A stretch of 64,000 nt of DNA from Collibacillus ludicampi (GCF_023705585.1 NZ_BOQE01000001.1:3070710-3134709); one strand, 5' to 3'; shown: positions 25,254-36,251, counted from the stretch's first letter. Made by a program: numbers and translations. Notes: generated by a model not told the origin, from the sequence alone.

Positions 25254-26216
25254 ATGAGTGAAGAGACGATGATATGGGAAGAGGAAGACCGGGAACTCGA
25301 TGGGCAAACCTATGACTGGACCGCTTCGGAGGAGGACGAAGGGGAACGGGTCGATAAATGGGTTGCAGAGAAGGTCGATCGATCTCGTACGATGGTACAA
25401 GGATATATCGAAGGCGGGCTCCTTCTTGTCAACGGAAGACCGATCAAGGCGAACTATAAATTGAGGCCAGGAGATGCCGTTTCTCTTGAGATACCGGAAC
25501 CGGAGGACACAAGGATCGAACCGGAAAACATCCCGTTAGATCTTGTCTACGAGGACGCCGATGTGATTGTCGTGAATAAGCCGAGGGGGATGGTCGTCCA
25601 TCCAGCGGCCGGTCATACGAAAGGTACTCTCGTGAATGCGTTGATGTATCATTGTACCGATTTGTCGGGTATCGGAGGGGAACTTCGGCCCGGAATCGTG
25701 CATCGTATCGACAAGGATACTTCCGGTTTGATCATGGCAGCCAAAAATGACATGGCCCACCAAAGTTTGAGCCGACAATTGAAAGATCATACGGTTACAC
25801 GGCAATATATCGCCTTGGTGCACGGAGTTGTCAACCATGATCTTGGAACGGTCGACGCACCGATCGGCCGCCATCCGGTACATCGCAAGGAAATGTCTGT
25901 GCGCAAGGATGGCAGGCATGCGGTGACTCATTTTCATGTTCTGGAACGATTCAACGGTTATACATTGCTCGAATGTAAATTAGAAACGGGAAGAACGCAT
26001 CAGATTCGTGTACATATGCAGTTTATCGGTCATCCTCTCGTCGGCGATCCGGTATATGGCCCGAAGAGAACCTTATCGGGAATCGAAGGTCAGGCGTTGC
26101 ATGCGCAGGTTTTGGGATTCACTCATCCACGCACAGGAGAATACTTGGAGTTTTCAGCGCCGATGCCTGAAGACATGCTTGCGCTTGTTGAACGGTTGCG
26201 GAAAGATATGGCTTGA
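25254..26216 (+). CDS. rluD: 23S rRNA pseudouridine synthase RluD family
   Basis: The 320-residue enzyme has an N-terminal S4 RNA-binding domain (GERVDKWVAEKVDRSRTMVQ) and the synthase core with the catalytic Asp in HRIDKDTSGLIMAAK, then GRTHQIRVHMQFIGHPLVGD. It modifies uridines in 23S rRNA. I chose ATG 25254 behind GAGGTGAG; an in-frame GTG at 25245 overlaps the lspA stop. It is 320 rather than about 300 residues because of an acidic N-terminal tail. The pyrR promoter region overlaps its end. Confidence 0.94.
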   Translation: MSEETMIWEEEDRELDGQTYDWTASEEDEGERVDKWVAEKVDRSRTMVQGYIEGGLLLVNGRPIKANYKLRPGDAVSLEIPEPEDTRIEPENIPLDLVYEDADVIVVNKPRGMVVHPAAGHTKGTLVNALMYHCTDLSGIGGELRPGIVHRIDKDTSGLIMAAKNDMAHQSLSRQLKDHTVTRQYIALVHGVVNHDLGTVDAPIGRHPVHRKEMSVRKDGRHAVTHFHVLERFNGYTLLECKLETGRTHQIRVHMQFIGHPLVGDPVYGPKRTLSGIEGQALHAQVLGFTHPRTGEYLEFSAPMPEDMLALVERLRKDMA

Positions 26217-26378
26217 CACTTTGTGATGTATAATGTAGACTCTATAACAGTTGTATAAGTACTTTTAAACTGATCCTGTGAGGTCGGTAAGGTAGCGGAC
26301 ATGGTTATATTTGCTGCACAACGGTTGTGTGGTCACATGCATTCGCCTCTTATCCCTCCCGGGATAAGAGGCTTTTTT
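26213..26378 (+). promoter_or_regulatory. Promoter region and PyrR attenuator before pyrR
   Basis: TTGACA at 26213-26218 and TATAAT at 26229-26234 are only 10 bases apart, so the -35 may instead pair with TAGACT at 26236-26241. The leader then holds GATCCTGTGAGGTC (26272-26285), close to the PyrR binding consensus ARUCCNGNGAGGYU, and ends in a terminator (GCCTCTTATCCC with GGGATAAGAGGC, 26345-26372, then TTTTTT). With UMP, PyrR would favour termination. This is the first of three similar leaders. Confidence 0.85.
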
Positions 26379-26393
26379 GATTCGCGAGTGTAG

Positions 26394-26951
<558 letters not shown>

Positions 26952-26972
26952 CGATTAGAACCCTTTTAAGAA

Positions 26973-27069
26973 GGCACAGAGAGGCCGCAAGGGGTGCAGA
27001 CTCACAGCGAATATAAGAGTTGACGCTGTGAAAACCAGCCCTCCTCACGTCTGTGCGGAGGGTGTTTTT
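26973..27069 (+). promoter_or_regulatory. PyrR attenuator before pyrP
   Basis: GGCACAGAGAGGCC at 26973-26986 resembles the PyrR binding loop, with the GAGAGGC core intact and a divergent 5' side. The terminator is CCCTCC (27039-27044) with GGAGGG (27057-27062), then TGTTTTT. An anti-terminator partner is the CTCACAGCG / CGCTGTG pair upstream at 27001-27030. Confidence 0.78.
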
Positions 27070-27105
27070 GTGCCTAAAGGTGTCATTTAAGGAGGTTTAT
27101 GAACA

Positions 27106-28314
27106 TTGGAAAACCAGAAAGTCATCGATGTGTCTGAAAGATTATCCTTTGGAAAATCACTCCCTTTATCTTTACAACATTTGTTTGCGATGTTCGGTTC
27201 GACAGTCCTCGTTCCCTTTCTGACCGGATTGAACCCGTCGGTCGCACTGCTTACGGGCGGCATTGGAACGTTGATCTATATCTTTCTTACCAAAGGGAAA
27301 ATACCCGCATATTTAGGTTCTTCTTTTGCCTTCATCGCACCGATTATCGCCGTTTCGAAGGCGGAAGGTTCGGGGGCGGCCATGTTTGGTGCAATGCTTT
27401 CGGGGATCGTTTATGTTCTCATCGCGGCGATTATCGCCCAATATGGTGTCGGGTGGTTGAACAGACTCTTGCCCCCCGTTGTCGTGGGATCTATCGTGAT
27501 CGTAATCGGCTTGGGACTTGCCGCGACGGCTATCGATATGGCGAAGAAAAATATGCTGATCGCATTCGTTTCTCTGGGGATCGCCGTAATAGCATCAACA
27601 CTATTTCGCGGTTTTCTTGGAGTCATTCCGATCCTTCTCGGTATTGTAGGCGGTTATCTGTTTGCATGGATGACGGGCGCGGTCGATCTTACGAAAGTAT
27701 CGGAGGCAGCATGGTTTACGGTTCCGGCTTTCACGTTCCCCAAGTTCTCGTCACTGGGAGCTTGGACGATCGCTCCTGTCGCCTTGGTCACGATCGCGGA
27801 ACATATCGGGCATTTGCTCGTTACGGAATCGATCGTGGGGCGTCCTTTGACCAAAGATCCGGGATTGCACCGCTCTATTCTCGGAGACGGTGTGGCAACA
27901 ACCGTCGCTGGACTCATCGGTGGGCCTCCTGCTACCACTTACGGTGAGAATATCGGCGTCATGGCGATCACGCGCGTGTATTCCGTGTGGGTGATCGGTG
28001 GGGCGGCGTGTATCGCGATACTGTTTGCCTTCATCGGCAAATTGAATGCGCTCGTCTCGTCGATACCGGTTCCCGTGATGGGCGGAATTTCCATCCTTCT
28101 CTTTGGGATCATCGCTTCCCAAGGGCTCCGTATGTTAGTGGACGCCGGTATCGATTTCAGCCAAAAGCGTAATCTGACCATCTCCAGTGTCATCATGGTA
28201 CTCGGGGTTGGCGGTGCTGTGATACACATTGGCGGGCTCGAAATCGGCGGAATGGCGCTCGCGACTTTCGCGGGAATCCTGTTAAACCTCATTTTGCCTA
28301 AAAAATTTTCATAA
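27106..28314 (+). CDS. pyrP: Uracil permease
   Basis: The 402-residue protein has about 12-14 membrane segments of the nucleobase:cation symporter-2 family. Diagnostic parts are SLQHLFAMFGSTVLVPFLTGLNP at the start (first part), AEHIGHLLVTESIVGR with the substrate-site Glu, and GGPPATTYGENIGVMAITR. It imports uracil for salvage. The start is TTG 27106, ten bases after AAGGAGG; a nearby ATG at 27099 is out of frame. It lies between two PyrR attenuators as in B. subtilis. Confidence 0.95.
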   Translation: MENQKVIDVSERLSFGKSLPLSLQHLFAMFGSTVLVPFLTGLNPSVALLTGGIGTLIYIFLTKGKIPAYLGSSFAFIAPIIAVSKAEGSGAAMFGAMLSGIVYVLIAAIIAQYGVGWLNRLLPPVVVGSIVIVIGLGLAATAIDMAKKNMLIAFVSLGIAVIASTLFRGFLGVIPILLGIVGGYLFAWMTGAVDLTKVSEAAWFTVPAFTFPKFSSLGAWTIAPVALVTIAEHIGHLLVTESIVGRPLTKDPGLHRSILGDGVATTVAGLIGGPPATTYGENIGVMAITRVYSVWVIGGAACIAILFAFIGKLNALVSSIPVPVMGGISILLFGIIASQGLRMLVDAGIDFSQKRNLTISSVIMVLGVGGAVIHIGGLEIGGMALATFAGILLNLILPKKFS

Positions 28315-28345
28315 AGAATGATTCTCCATCCGTGACCTTTAAGCT

Positions 28346-28437
28346 GGTCCCGTGAGACAAGTAAGGTTATGTGGATGAGCGTTGAAGACGAGAGAGCTTC
28401 GGTGCGAACTCCCTGCCTTACTAGCAGGGAGTTTTTT
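28346..28437 (+). promoter_or_regulatory. PyrR attenuator before pyrB
   Basis: GGTCCCGTGAGACA at 28346-28359 resembles the PyrR binding loop. The terminator pairs AACTCCCTG (28407-28415) with CAGGGAGTT (28425-28433) and runs into T residues. This third leader gates the biosynthetic genes. It is followed by 360 bases without a gene, taken up mainly by inverted repeats. Confidence 0.85.
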
Positions 28438-28498
28438 CATACTCTCCCTGCAGCAAGCGATGCCTGCAGAAGTGTGAATAGTTTCTCAGGAGGAGCGT

Positions 28499-28745
28499 TA
28501 TGCTTTGCGTGTGACAGCGACTTTGAAGATCGTCTCGCTTCCTTTCGGATGTAAAAGGGTATATGCATTGCGCGTAATAGCGACTTTAAAGGTCGTCTCG
28601 CAACATATGATTATGATTCCATGCGAGACGACCTTCACGGAGCATAAGCGCAATGCATATACCCGCTGAAACGACCTCCACGGAGCATGAACGCCAAGCA
28701 TATGCCCGCAATGACGACCTTCACGCAGCATGAGCGCAAAGCGAT
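28499..28745. repeat. Array of five imperfect ~40-base repeats, two inverted and three direct
   Basis: The unit reads roughly GCGAGACGACCTTCACGGAG then CATAAGCGCAATGCATATACCC. Two copies lie in reverse orientation (28499-28538 and 28557-28601) and three in forward orientation (28623-28663, 28671-28710, 28714-28745). The middle pair can form a large hairpin: 13 bp (GCGAGACGACCTT with its complement) plus 17 bp (GCGCAATGCATATACCC with its complement), around a 21-base loop. It lies in the transcribed leader between the attenuator and pyrB. It resembles REP/BIME-like or MITE-like elements; no reading frame or T tract is present. Confidence 0.8.
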
Positions 28746-28801
28746 ACATCCATCCAAGCGCAAATGATCAAGCAGAAACAAGCAACGAAAGGATGTTAAC
28801 G

Positions 28802-29755
28802 ATGATCCGTCATATTGTTGGAGCGAAACAATTTGCCCGCTCGGAGTTAGAAACGTTGTTTTATCTCGCGGATGAAATGGAAGCGATTGAAAGGAACGGG
28901 GGCAGCCAACTGCTTTCGGGGAAAATTATGGCGTCCTTGTTCTTCGAGCCTTCGACACGCACGCGTTTTTCCTTTGAGTCGGCGATGTGCCGCCTAGGGG
29001 GGCAGGTGATCTCTACGGAGAATGCTTCCCAGTTTTCCTCAGCGATCAAAGGGGAAACGCTGGAAGATACCATCCGCGTAATCTCCGGATATGCGGATGT
29101 GATCGTCATGCGCCACTATGAAGTAGGTGCGGCAGAAAGGGCGGCTGCCGTTGCGGAAGTACCTGTGATCAATGCGGGGGATGGAGCGGGCGAACACCCG
29201 ACGCAAGCACTGCTTGACATCTATACCATCCGCAAAGAACGGGGAATTGTGGATGGTACGTCTATTGCCATGGTCGGCGATCTAACGTACGGAAGAACGG
29301 TTCATTCGTTGTGTTTCTTGCTCGCGAATTACAATGATGTGACAATCTACTTCGTTTCACCACCGAATGTGCCGATTCCAGGTAAGGTAAAAGAATTTTT
29401 GCAGCAAAAAGGGGTTCGTTTTTACGAGAATGACCGCTTGCATGAAGTGGCAGGGAAAGTGGATGTGTTGTATCAAACGCGCATTCAGAAAGAGAGATTT
29501 CCAAATCGTGCAGAATATGAGAAGGCGGCCGGCCATTATACGGTAGATTACGAATTGCTGGATAAAATGAATGAGCGGGCAATCATTATGCATCCCCTTC
29601 CCAGGGCGGGTGAGATTTTGCCGGAAGTCGATGCTGATCCGAGAGCCGCTTACTTCCGCCAAGCGAAAAACGGCGTGTATATCCGCATGGCGCTTTTGGC
29701 GCACGCTTTGGGGAAACGTGACATAACAGCGATTCAGACGGCAGCACGCTACTAG
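28802..29755 (+). CDS. pyrB: Aspartate carbamoyltransferase catalytic subunit
   Basis: The 317-residue enzyme joins carbamoyl phosphate and aspartate. The carbamoyl-phosphate loop FFEPSTRTRFSFE, the AGDGAGEHPTQALLDIYTI helix and the HPLPRAGEI loop are all present. The ATG at 28802 follows GAAAGGA with eight bases of spacing; frames upstream (to 28730) run into the repeat array. No regulatory subunit (pyrI) is seen, as usual in Bacillales. It heads pyrBC-carAB. Confidence 0.96.
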   Translation: MIRHIVGAKQFARSELETLFYLADEMEAIERNGGSQLLSGKIMASLFFEPSTRTRFSFESAMCRLGGQVISTENASQFSSAIKGETLEDTIRVISGYADVIVMRHYEVGAAERAAAVAEVPVINAGDGAGEHPTQALLDIYTIRKERGIVDGTSIAMVGDLTYGRTVHSLCFLLANYNDVTIYFVSPPNVPIPGKVKEFLQQKGVRFYENDRLHEVAGKVDVLYQTRIQKERFPNRAEYEKAAGHYTVDYELLDKMNERAIIMHPLPRAGEILPEVDADPRAAYFRQAKNGVYIRMALLAHALGKRDITAIQTAARY

Positions 29756-29883
29756 AAGCCGCTGATGCGGTACCACGAAAGAGTCAATCGCCTCGCTCGT
29801 GTGGCGGGGCGCAAAGATAAAATTTGACTTTGGGCGGGCATCTTATCCTTGTCTGTGCTCAAAGTAACATGGGAGGAACAACT

Positions 29884-31158
29884 ATGGGATTGTTGTTGAC
29901 GGGAGGATATCTGTTGGATCAAAGGACAGGAGAAAAAGTGAGGCGCGATGTGCTTCTGGAAGACGATAGGATCCAGCGAATCGCCGAAACCATCGATCCG
30001 GTCGGGCATGAGTGTATCGCTGTAAACGGCCATTTGATCGTTCCCGGTTTCATCGATGTGCACGTTCACCTGCGCACCCCCGGATTTGAATATAAAGAGA
30101 CGATCGCAACGGGTACGAAAGCGGCGGCGCGAGGGGGCTATAGTACGGTCGTCTGCATGCCGAATACTCGGCCTGTGCTCGATTCAAAAGAAATGATCCA
30201 ATTTGTGTACGATTCGGCCGTTAAAGAAGGAAACTGCCGCGTCTTTGCATATGGTGCGATTACAAAAGGGGAGCTTGGTGAAGAACTGACAGACATGCAC
30301 GCATTGAAAGAGGCAGGTGTCGTCGGTTTTACGGATGACGGTGTGGGTGTTCAAGAAGCGGCCGTGATGCGTCGAGCGATGGAACAGGCGGCAGAACTCG
30401 GTTTGCCAATCGTCATACATGCAGAAGATGAGAGTCTCGCAGGAAACGGATGCATGAACGAAGGGGAAGTCTCGCGGAGACTCGGTCTACCCGGAATCCC
30501 AGGCACGGCCGAATCGGTGCACGTGGCTCGCGACATCTTGCTGGCTAAGCAAACGGGCGCTCATTTGCATGTATGTCACATCTCCGATGCGGATGCCGTG
30601 GAAATGGTTCGTTTCGCGAAAAGCCAAGGAATCCGAGTGACTGCGGAAGTAACGCCCCATCATTTGCTCTTGACGGATGAACAGATCGACGGGACAGACG
30701 CAAATTGGAAAGTGAATCCTCCGTTACGCACCGAACGCGATCGAATCGCTTGTTTGGAAGCTTTGCTTGACGGGACGATCGACATGATCGCAACAGACCA
30801 TGCGCCGCATACGAAAGAAGAAAAGGCGAAACCGTTTCAAACGGCTCCCTTCGGATTCGTCGGACTGGAGTTCGCTTTCCCCCTTCTCTATACCCATCTC
30901 GTAGAGACAGGGAAGATGAGTTTGGCACAACTGGTTGAAAAATTTACGACGAGTCCTGCGAAGGTATTCGGTTTGCCGGGAGGTACGCTCGCGGAAGGCA
31001 ACCCTGCTGATATCACGATACTCGATCTTTCGCAAGAAAATGTGATTGATCCGAATACGTTTGCTTCGAAAGGCCGCAATACACCGTTTAAGGGAATGAA
31101 AGTCAAAGGTTGGCCGATTCTAACGATCACAGCGGGTACAATCACTTACCGCGCGTAA
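29884..31158 (+). CDS. pyrC: Dihydroorotase
   Basis: The 424-residue amidohydrolase has the metal motif GFIDVHVHLRTPGFEYKE, the conserved MPNTRPVLD loop, HAEDESLAGNG, and the catalytic Asp in DMIATDHAPHTKEEK. It closes carbamoyl aspartate to dihydroorotate. It is a class I (long) dihydroorotase. The ATG at 29884 follows GGGAGGA; an upstream in-frame start at 29824 has no site. The gap to pyrB is 128 bases, and carA follows 14 bases downstream. Confidence 0.96.
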   Translation: MGLLLTGGYLLDQRTGEKVRRDVLLEDDRIQRIAETIDPVGHECIAVNGHLIVPGFIDVHVHLRTPGFEYKETIATGTKAAARGGYSTVVCMPNTRPVLDSKEMIQFVYDSAVKEGNCRVFAYGAITKGELGEELTDMHALKEAGVVGFTDDGVGVQEAAVMRRAMEQAAELGLPIVIHAEDESLAGNGCMNEGEVSRRLGLPGIPGTAESVHVARDILLAKQTGAHLHVCHISDADAVEMVRFAKSQGIRVTAEVTPHHLLLTDEQIDGTDANWKVNPPLRTERDRIACLEALLDGTIDMIATDHAPHTKEEKAKPFQTAPFGFVGLEFAFPLLYTHLVETGKMSLAQLVEKFTTSPAKVFGLPGGTLAEGNPADITILDLSQENVIDPNTFASKGRNTPFKGMKVKGWPILTITAGTITYRA

Positions 31159-31172
31159 GACAGGAGGGATAG

Positions 31173-32246
31173 ATGTCGATGAATGCGAGACTCATATTGG
31201 AAGACGGCTCTATTTTTGCAGGAAAAGCGTTCGGTGCCTCCGGCGAATCCTTTGGTGAAGTGGTTTTTAACACGGGAATGACCGGTTATCAAGAAGTATT
31301 GACAGACCCATCCTATTGTGGGCAAATCGTCACAATGACATATCCGTTAATCGGCAATTACGGGGTGAACGTGGACGATATCGAATCCACCCGTCCGCAG
31401 GTACGCGGTTTTATCGTCAGAGAAGCGGCAAAATACCCTTCCAATTGGCGCAACATGGGGACGATTCATGAATATCTCGAACGTTACGGGATTATGGGAA
31501 TCGAGGGAATCGATACGCGCGCGTTGACGAAACGGATTCGTGAACATGGAACAATGCGCGGATTGATCACGACGAGCGAAGCTTCCGACGAGGAACTGCA
31601 CGCGAGAGTACGAGCATGGGAGCCTCGTCGCGATCAGGTGAAGCAAGTCACGACACCGGCCATCTATCGCTGTCCCGGTGAAGGAAAACGCGTCGTGTTA
31701 ATGGACTTCGGTACGAAATCGGGAACGGTTCGTTCGCTTCTGAAACGCGGCTGTGATGTGACGATTGTTCCCGCTTATACGTCTGCCGAAGAGGTTTTGT
31801 CGTGGCAGCCGCACGGGGTGATGCTGTCAAACGGACCGGGCGATCCTGCCGACGTTCCGGAGATCATCGAAACGGTTCGCAAGTTGATCGGAAAGGTTCC
31901 CATTTTTGGCATCTGCCTTGGTCACCAATTGATTTCGCTCGCATGCGGCGCAAAGACGGAGAAACTGCCGTTCGGCCATCGCGGTGCCAACCATCCGGTG
32001 AAGGATGTAACGAGTGGACGGGTATATTTAACGTCGCAAAACCATGGGTATTACGTGACAAAAGAATCGTTGGAAGGCACGGATCTTCTCTTGACACATA
32101 TCAACCAAAATGACGGAACGGTCGAAGGGGTTCGCCACAAAATGTATCCTGTTTTTTCCGTACAATATCACCCGGAGGCACGTCCAGGACCCGATGATTC
32201 GGATTATCTTTTTGACCAGTTTGTGGACTTTATGAACAACCAATAG
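31173..32246 (+). CDS. carA: Carbamoyl phosphate synthase small subunit
   Basis: The 357-residue subunit hydrolyses glutamine. The class I amidotransferase domain contains the nucleophile Cys in [16 protein letters not shown] and the His-Glu pair in [15 protein letters not shown]. The N-terminal domain has the [20 protein letters not shown] hallmark. The ATG at 31173 follows GGAGGG. It is 14 bases from pyrC and 14 bases from carB. In the Bacillus nomenclature it is pyrAA. Confidence 0.97.
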   Translation: MSMNARLILEDGSIFAGKAFGASGESFGEVVFNTGMTGYQEVLTDPSYCGQIVTMTYPLIGNYGVNVDDIESTRPQVRGFIVREAAKYPSNWRNMGTIHEYLERYGIMGIEGIDTRALTKRIREHGTMRGLITTSEASDEELHARVRAWEPRRDQVKQVTTPAIYRCPGEGKRVVLMDFGTKSGTVRSLLKRGCDVTIVPAYTSAEEVLSWQPHGVMLSNGPGDPADVPEIIETVRKLIGKVPIFGICLGHQLISLACGAKTEKLPFGHRGANHPVKDVTSGRVYLTSQNHGYYVTKESLEGTDLLLTHINQNDGTVEGVRHKMYPVFSVQYHPEARPGPDDSDYLFDQFVDFMNNQ

Positions 32247-32260
32247 GAGGGGACGAACGG

Positions 32261-35200
32261 ATGCCACGTCGTGAAGAATTGAAAAAAATAGTCGTTATCG
32301 GATCGGGTCCAATCATCATCGGTCAAGCGGCGGAATTCGACTATGCCGGCACGCAAGCCTGCCAGGCATTGCGCGAAGAAGGAATCGAAGTGGTATTGAT
32401 CAATTCCAACCCGGCTACGATCATGACAGACCCTGATATCGCGGATCGAATTTACATCGAACCGCTGACTCCCGAATTCGTTGCGCAGGTCATCCGCCAG
32501 GAACGGCCCGATGGGCTTCTGGGAACGTTAGGGGGACAAACGGGTCTCAATCTGGCTGTACAACTATCGGATATGGGTGTTCTTGAAGAAGAAGGTGTGG
32601 AACTGTTAGGTACCCCTCTCCAATCGATCCAGAGGGCAGAGGATCGTGAACTGTTCCGTGCGTTGTGTAAGGAAATTGGCGAACCGGTACCGGAGAGCGA
32701 GATCGTCAATAATTGGCCGGAGGCAGAGGAATTTGCCAAGAAAATCGGATTTCCGATTATCATTCGTCCCGCTTATACGTTAGGAGGAACGGGCGGAGGC
32801 ATCGCCACGAATTGGGAAGAATACAAAGAAATTGTCGAACTGGGGTTACAATTGTCCCCGATCCATCAAGTACTCGTGGAACGGTCGATTGCCGGATACA
32901 AAGAGATCGAATATGAAGTGATGCGCGATAAGAACGATAACTGTATCGTGATTTGTAACATGGAAAATATCGACCCCGTAGGCATTCACACGGGAGATTC
33001 GATTGTTGTCGCGCCGTCACAAACGTTATCGGATCATGAATACCAGATGTTACGCAGCGCGTCATTAAAGATCATCCGTGCGCTAGGCATACAGGGTGGA
33101 TGTAACGTACAGTTCGCTTTGGATCCGCATTCCTTCAACTATTACGTCATCGAAGTAAATCCGAGGGTCAGCCGTTCATCCGCACTCGCTTCCAAAGCGA
33201 CCGGTTATCCGATCGCGAAAGTGGCGACAAAAGTGGCGATCGGTTACACTCTCGACGAGATTATCAATCCTGTGACCGGAAAAACATACGCATGTTTCGA
33301 ACCGGCTCTCGATTACGTGGTCACGAAGATTCCGCGCTGGCCGTTTGACAAATTCGTCAACGCCAAACGAGAATTGGGCACACAAATGAAAGCGACCGGT
33401 GAAGTGATGGCCATCGAGCGATCTTTCGAAGCGTCATTGCTGAAAGCGGTACGTTCGCTCGAGATCGGCATGGAATTTCTTGACCTCAAAGGGGCGAATG
33501 AAATTCCGGATGATGTGCTGAAACAACGAATCATGCGCGCGGATGACGAGCGGCTTTTCTTGCTGGCAGAAGCCTTCAAAAGAGGATGGACGATGGAAAC
33601 GCTCCACGATCTATCAAAAATCGACCGCTTTTTCCTCGAAAAGATCGAAGGAATCGTCCGTTTCGCGCAAAGCCTCGCTCAAGGATTGGACGAGGACAAG
33701 ATCCGGGAAGCGAAACGCCTTGGTTTAACAGACCGAACGATCGCACATTATGCGGGCGTGTCGGAAGAAGAGGTTTATGCACGTCGTCAAGGACTCGATT
33801 TACGCCCAGTATATAAAATGGTCGATACTTGTGCGGCTGAATTCTCGGCGGCAACCCCGTATTATTACTCAACGTATGAGATGGAAGATGAAGTGAAAAC
33901 TTCAGACAAACCGGGAATCTTGGTGCTCGGATCCGGCCCCATCCGCATTGGTCAAGGGATCGAGTTCGACTACTGTTCCGTACATGCGGTCTGGGCATTA
34001 AAAGAAGAGGGATACGAATCGATCATCATTAACAATAACCCGGAAACCGTCTCGACCGATTTCAATACGTCCGATCGACTCTATTTTGAGCCGTTGCATG
34101 TGGAAGATGTCATGAACGTGATCGAAAAAGAGCGTCCGGAAGGGGTTATCGTTCAGTTTGGCGGTCAGACGGCGATCAACCTAGCGGAACCGCTCGCCAA
34201 ACGCGGGGTACGCATTCTCGGTACATCACTTGAAGATATCGATCGCGCGGAAGATCGCGAGAAGTTTGACCAACTTTTGTCGGAGTTGGATATTCCGCGT
34301 CCGAAAGGACACACGGTTTTCACGGTAAAAGACGCGCTCGAAGTGGCCAAAAACCTCGGCTTCCCCGTGCTCGTTCGTCCGTCGTACGTGCTTGGCGGAC
34401 GAGCGATGGAGATCGTTTATAACGAACAGGATCTGTTGCACTACATGCAACATGCGGTTCAAATCAACCAAGAACATCCGGTTCTCATCGACCGTTATCT
34501 GGTGGGTAAGGAAGTGGAAGTAGACGCGATCGCTGACGGGGAAACCGTACTGATACCGGGTATCATGGAACACATTGAGCGCGCTGGGGTTCATTCCGGT
34601 GATTCCATCGCCGTTTATCCGCCTCAATCGATCTCCTCAGCTATTAAAGAGAAGATCGTCGAATACACGGTCAGAATCGCCCGCGCGCTTAAGATTAAAG
34701 GAATGGTAAACATCCAGTTTGTCGTTCATCAAGACGAAGCGTACGTGTTGGAAGTGAACCCTCGTTCATCCCGTACCATACCGTTTTTGTCCAAGGTGAC
34801 GGGAGTTCCAATGGTCGATGTAGCTACGAGAGTGATCCTAGGCAAGAAATTAAAAGAAATGGGTTACGAAAATGGACTCTGGCCGGAAACGGACATGGTT
34901 GCAGTAAAAGTACCCGTATTCTCCTTTGCGAAATTGCGCCGAGTGGATGTAACGCTCGGTCCGGAAATGAAATCGACAGGTGAAGTGATGGGTTCGGATC
35001 GCACGTTTGCAAAAGCATTGTATAAAGGTTTGCTTTCAGCCGGAATCCGCATTCAGGAACATGGTACGATCATTGCGACGATTGCGGACAAAGATAAAGA
35101 AGAAGCACTACCGATCCTCCGTCGTTTCGCCGAGCTGGGATTTAAGCTCGCTGCTACGGAGGGAACGGCTGCGTTCTTGAGCACATACGGGACTCCTGTT

Positions 35201-35449
35201 GAAAAAGTGAAGAAACTCTCGGAAGGCTCGCCGAATCTGATTGACCGAGTGCGCTCCGGTAAGATTCATATGGTCATCAATACGCTGACAAAAGGGAAAG
35301 AACCGCAGCGGGACGGTTTCCGGATCCGCCGCGAAGCCGTCGAACACGGCATTCCTTGTCTCACGTCATTGGATACGGCAAAATCGATTCTCGATGTGCT
35401 GGAAACCATCAAATTTAAGACCGTTCCACTTGGCGCTATGAAGAAATAA
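32261..35449 (+). CDS. carB: Carbamoyl phosphate synthase large subunit
   Basis: The 1062-residue protein has the expected duplicated ATP-grasp halves: [20 protein letters not shown] near residue 15 and [20 protein letters not shown] near residue 557, each followed by the NNPET / NSNPAT loop, and a C-terminal allosteric MGS-like domain. It makes carbamoyl phosphate from bicarbonate, ammonia (from CarA) and two ATP. AGGAGGGG precedes the ATG. The gene is followed at once by a terminator-like hairpin rather than by pyrK-pyrD. Confidence 0.97.
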   Translation: MPRREELKKIVVIGSGPIIIGQAAEFDYAGTQACQALREEGIEVVLINSNPATIMTDPDIADRIYIEPLTPEFVAQVIRQERPDGLLGTLGGQTGLNLAVQLSDMGVLEEEGVELLGTPLQSIQRAEDRELFRALCKEIGEPVPESEIVNNWPEAEEFAKKIGFPIIIRPAYTLGGTGGGIATNWEEYKEIVELGLQLSPIHQVLVERSIAGYKEIEYEVMRDKNDNCIVICNMENIDPVGIHTGDSIVVAPSQTLSDHEYQMLRSASLKIIRALGIQGGCNVQFALDPHSFNYYVIEVNPRVSRSSALASKATGYPIAKVATKVAIGYTLDEIINPVTGKTYACFEPALDYVVTKIPRWPFDKFVNAKRELGTQMKATGEVMAIERSFEASLLKAVRSLEIGMEFLDLKGANEIPDDVLKQRIMRADDERLFLLAEAFKRGWTMETLHDLSKIDRFFLEKIEGIVRFAQSLAQGLDEDKIREAKRLGLTDRTIAHYAGVSEEEVYARRQGLDLRPVYKMVDTCAAEFSAATPYYYSTYEMEDEVKTSDKPGILVLGSGPIRIGQGIEFDYCSVHAVWALKEEGYESIIINNNPETVSTDFNTSDRLYFEPLHVEDVMNVIEKERPEGVIVQFGGQTAINLAEPLAKRGVRILGTSLEDIDRAEDREKFDQLLSELDIPRPKGHTVFTVKDALEVAKNLGFPVLVRPSYVLGGRAMEIVYNEQDLLHYMQHAVQINQEHPVLIDRYLVGKEVEVDAIADGETVLIPGIMEHIERAGVHSGDSIAVYPPQSISSAIKEKIVEYTVRIARALKIKGMVNIQFVVHQDEAYVLEVNPRSSRTIPFLSKVTGVPMVDVATRVILGKKLKEMGYENGLWPETDMVAVKVPVFSFAKLRRVDVTLGPEMKSTGEVMGSDRTFAKALYKGLLSAGIRIQEHGTIIATIADKDKEEALPILRRFAELGFKLAATEGTAAFLSTYGTPVEKVKKLSEGSPNLIDRVRSGKIHMVINTLTKGKEPQRDGFRIRREAVEHGIPCLTSLDTAKSILDVLETIKFKTVPLGAMKK

Positions 35450-35453
35450 TCCT

Positions 35454-35481
35454 CCCCGGCGTTTGGGCCGGGGCAATTTTT
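35454..35481 (+). terminator. Terminator-like hairpin between carB and pyrF
   Basis: CCCCGGC (35454-35460) pairs with GCCGGGG (35467-35473) around a 6-base loop and is followed by CAATTTTT. A true terminator here would separate pyrFE from the upstream operon or reduce its expression. No obvious promoter follows before pyrF. Confidence 0.7.
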
Positions 35482-35528
35482 GCATGATACTTGTTCGAGC
35501 AGAGCGATAGGCCTGAGGGGGATCGAGC

Positions 35529-36251
35529 GTGATGAAGAACATACAAGAACGAATTTATATAGCTCTCGACATGGACAACATGGATGACGCGTTGAGACTT
35601 GTGGATCGCTTGGGTGATACGTTTCGTTCGTACAAAGTCGGGATGCAATTATATAATCTGGTGGGTCCTGAACTGGTTTCGCGCTTGCATGCGGAAGGGT
35701 GCCGCATATTTGCAGACTTGAAGTTTCATGACATCCCCAATACGGTCGCCTGTGCGGCCGATACGATGACCCGTCAAGGTGTCGCCATGTTTAATGTCCA
35801 TGTGGCGGGCGGAGTTGAGATGATGCGCCGCGCCAAACAAGCGGCAGAAAAGAGGGCGAAGGAATGCGGAAAACAAATTCCTCTCGTTATCGGAGTTACA
35901 CAATTGACTTCCACTTCTCAACAAGTGTTGAATGAGGAAATCGGCATCACCGGAACGGTCGAGGAGGCGGTCATCCGTTACGCGAAACTTGCGAAAGAGG
36001 CAGGGCTTGACGGAGTGGTTGCATCCGGACATGAGGTCACGGCGATACGAGAGGCATGCGGCGATGATTTCGTCACAGTAATCCCGGGAATTCGCCCGAT
36101 ATGGGCAGAGAAAAACGATCAGGTGCGCGTGATGACGCCCCGTCGCGCTCTCGAAGCGGGTGCCCATTATCTGGTCATCGGCAGGGCGATTACCGCAGCA
36201 AGTGATCCCAAATCGGCTGCTCTCCGTATCTTGGAAGAGATCCAAGACTGA
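35529..36251 (+). CDS. pyrF: Orotidine 5'-phosphate decarboxylase
   Basis: The 240-residue protein matches PyrF: IALDMDNMDDALRLV, the catalytic Asp-Lys-Asp set in IFADLKFHDIPNTV, and the phosphate loop IPGIRP plus YLVIGRAIT. It converts OMP to UMP. The frame starts GTG-ATG (35529 and 35532); the GTG has the better spacing from GAGGGGG, so I use it, although ATG remains possible. pyrE follows after 74 bases. Confidence 0.95.
   Translation: MMKNIQERIYIALDMDNMDDALRLVDRLGDTFRSYKVGMQLYNLVGPELVSRLHAEGCRIFADLKFHDIPNTVACAADTMTRQGVAMFNVHVAGGVEMMRRAKQAAEKRAKECGKQIPLVIGVTQLTSTSQQVLNEEIGITGTVEEAVIRYAKLAKEAGLDGVVASGHEVTAIREACGDDFVTVIPGIRPIWAEKNDQVRVMTPRRALEAGAHYLVIGRAITAASDPKSAALRILEEIQD

Noticed and set aside
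28499-28745. CRISPR array in the pyrB leader
   Set aside because: Repeats differ in orientation and sequence, spacing is irregular and short, and no cas genes are nearby.
28730-28801. N-terminal extension of pyrB into the repeat array
   Set aside because: The ATG at 28802 has a proper ribosome binding site and matches the usual length; the extension has no family similarity.
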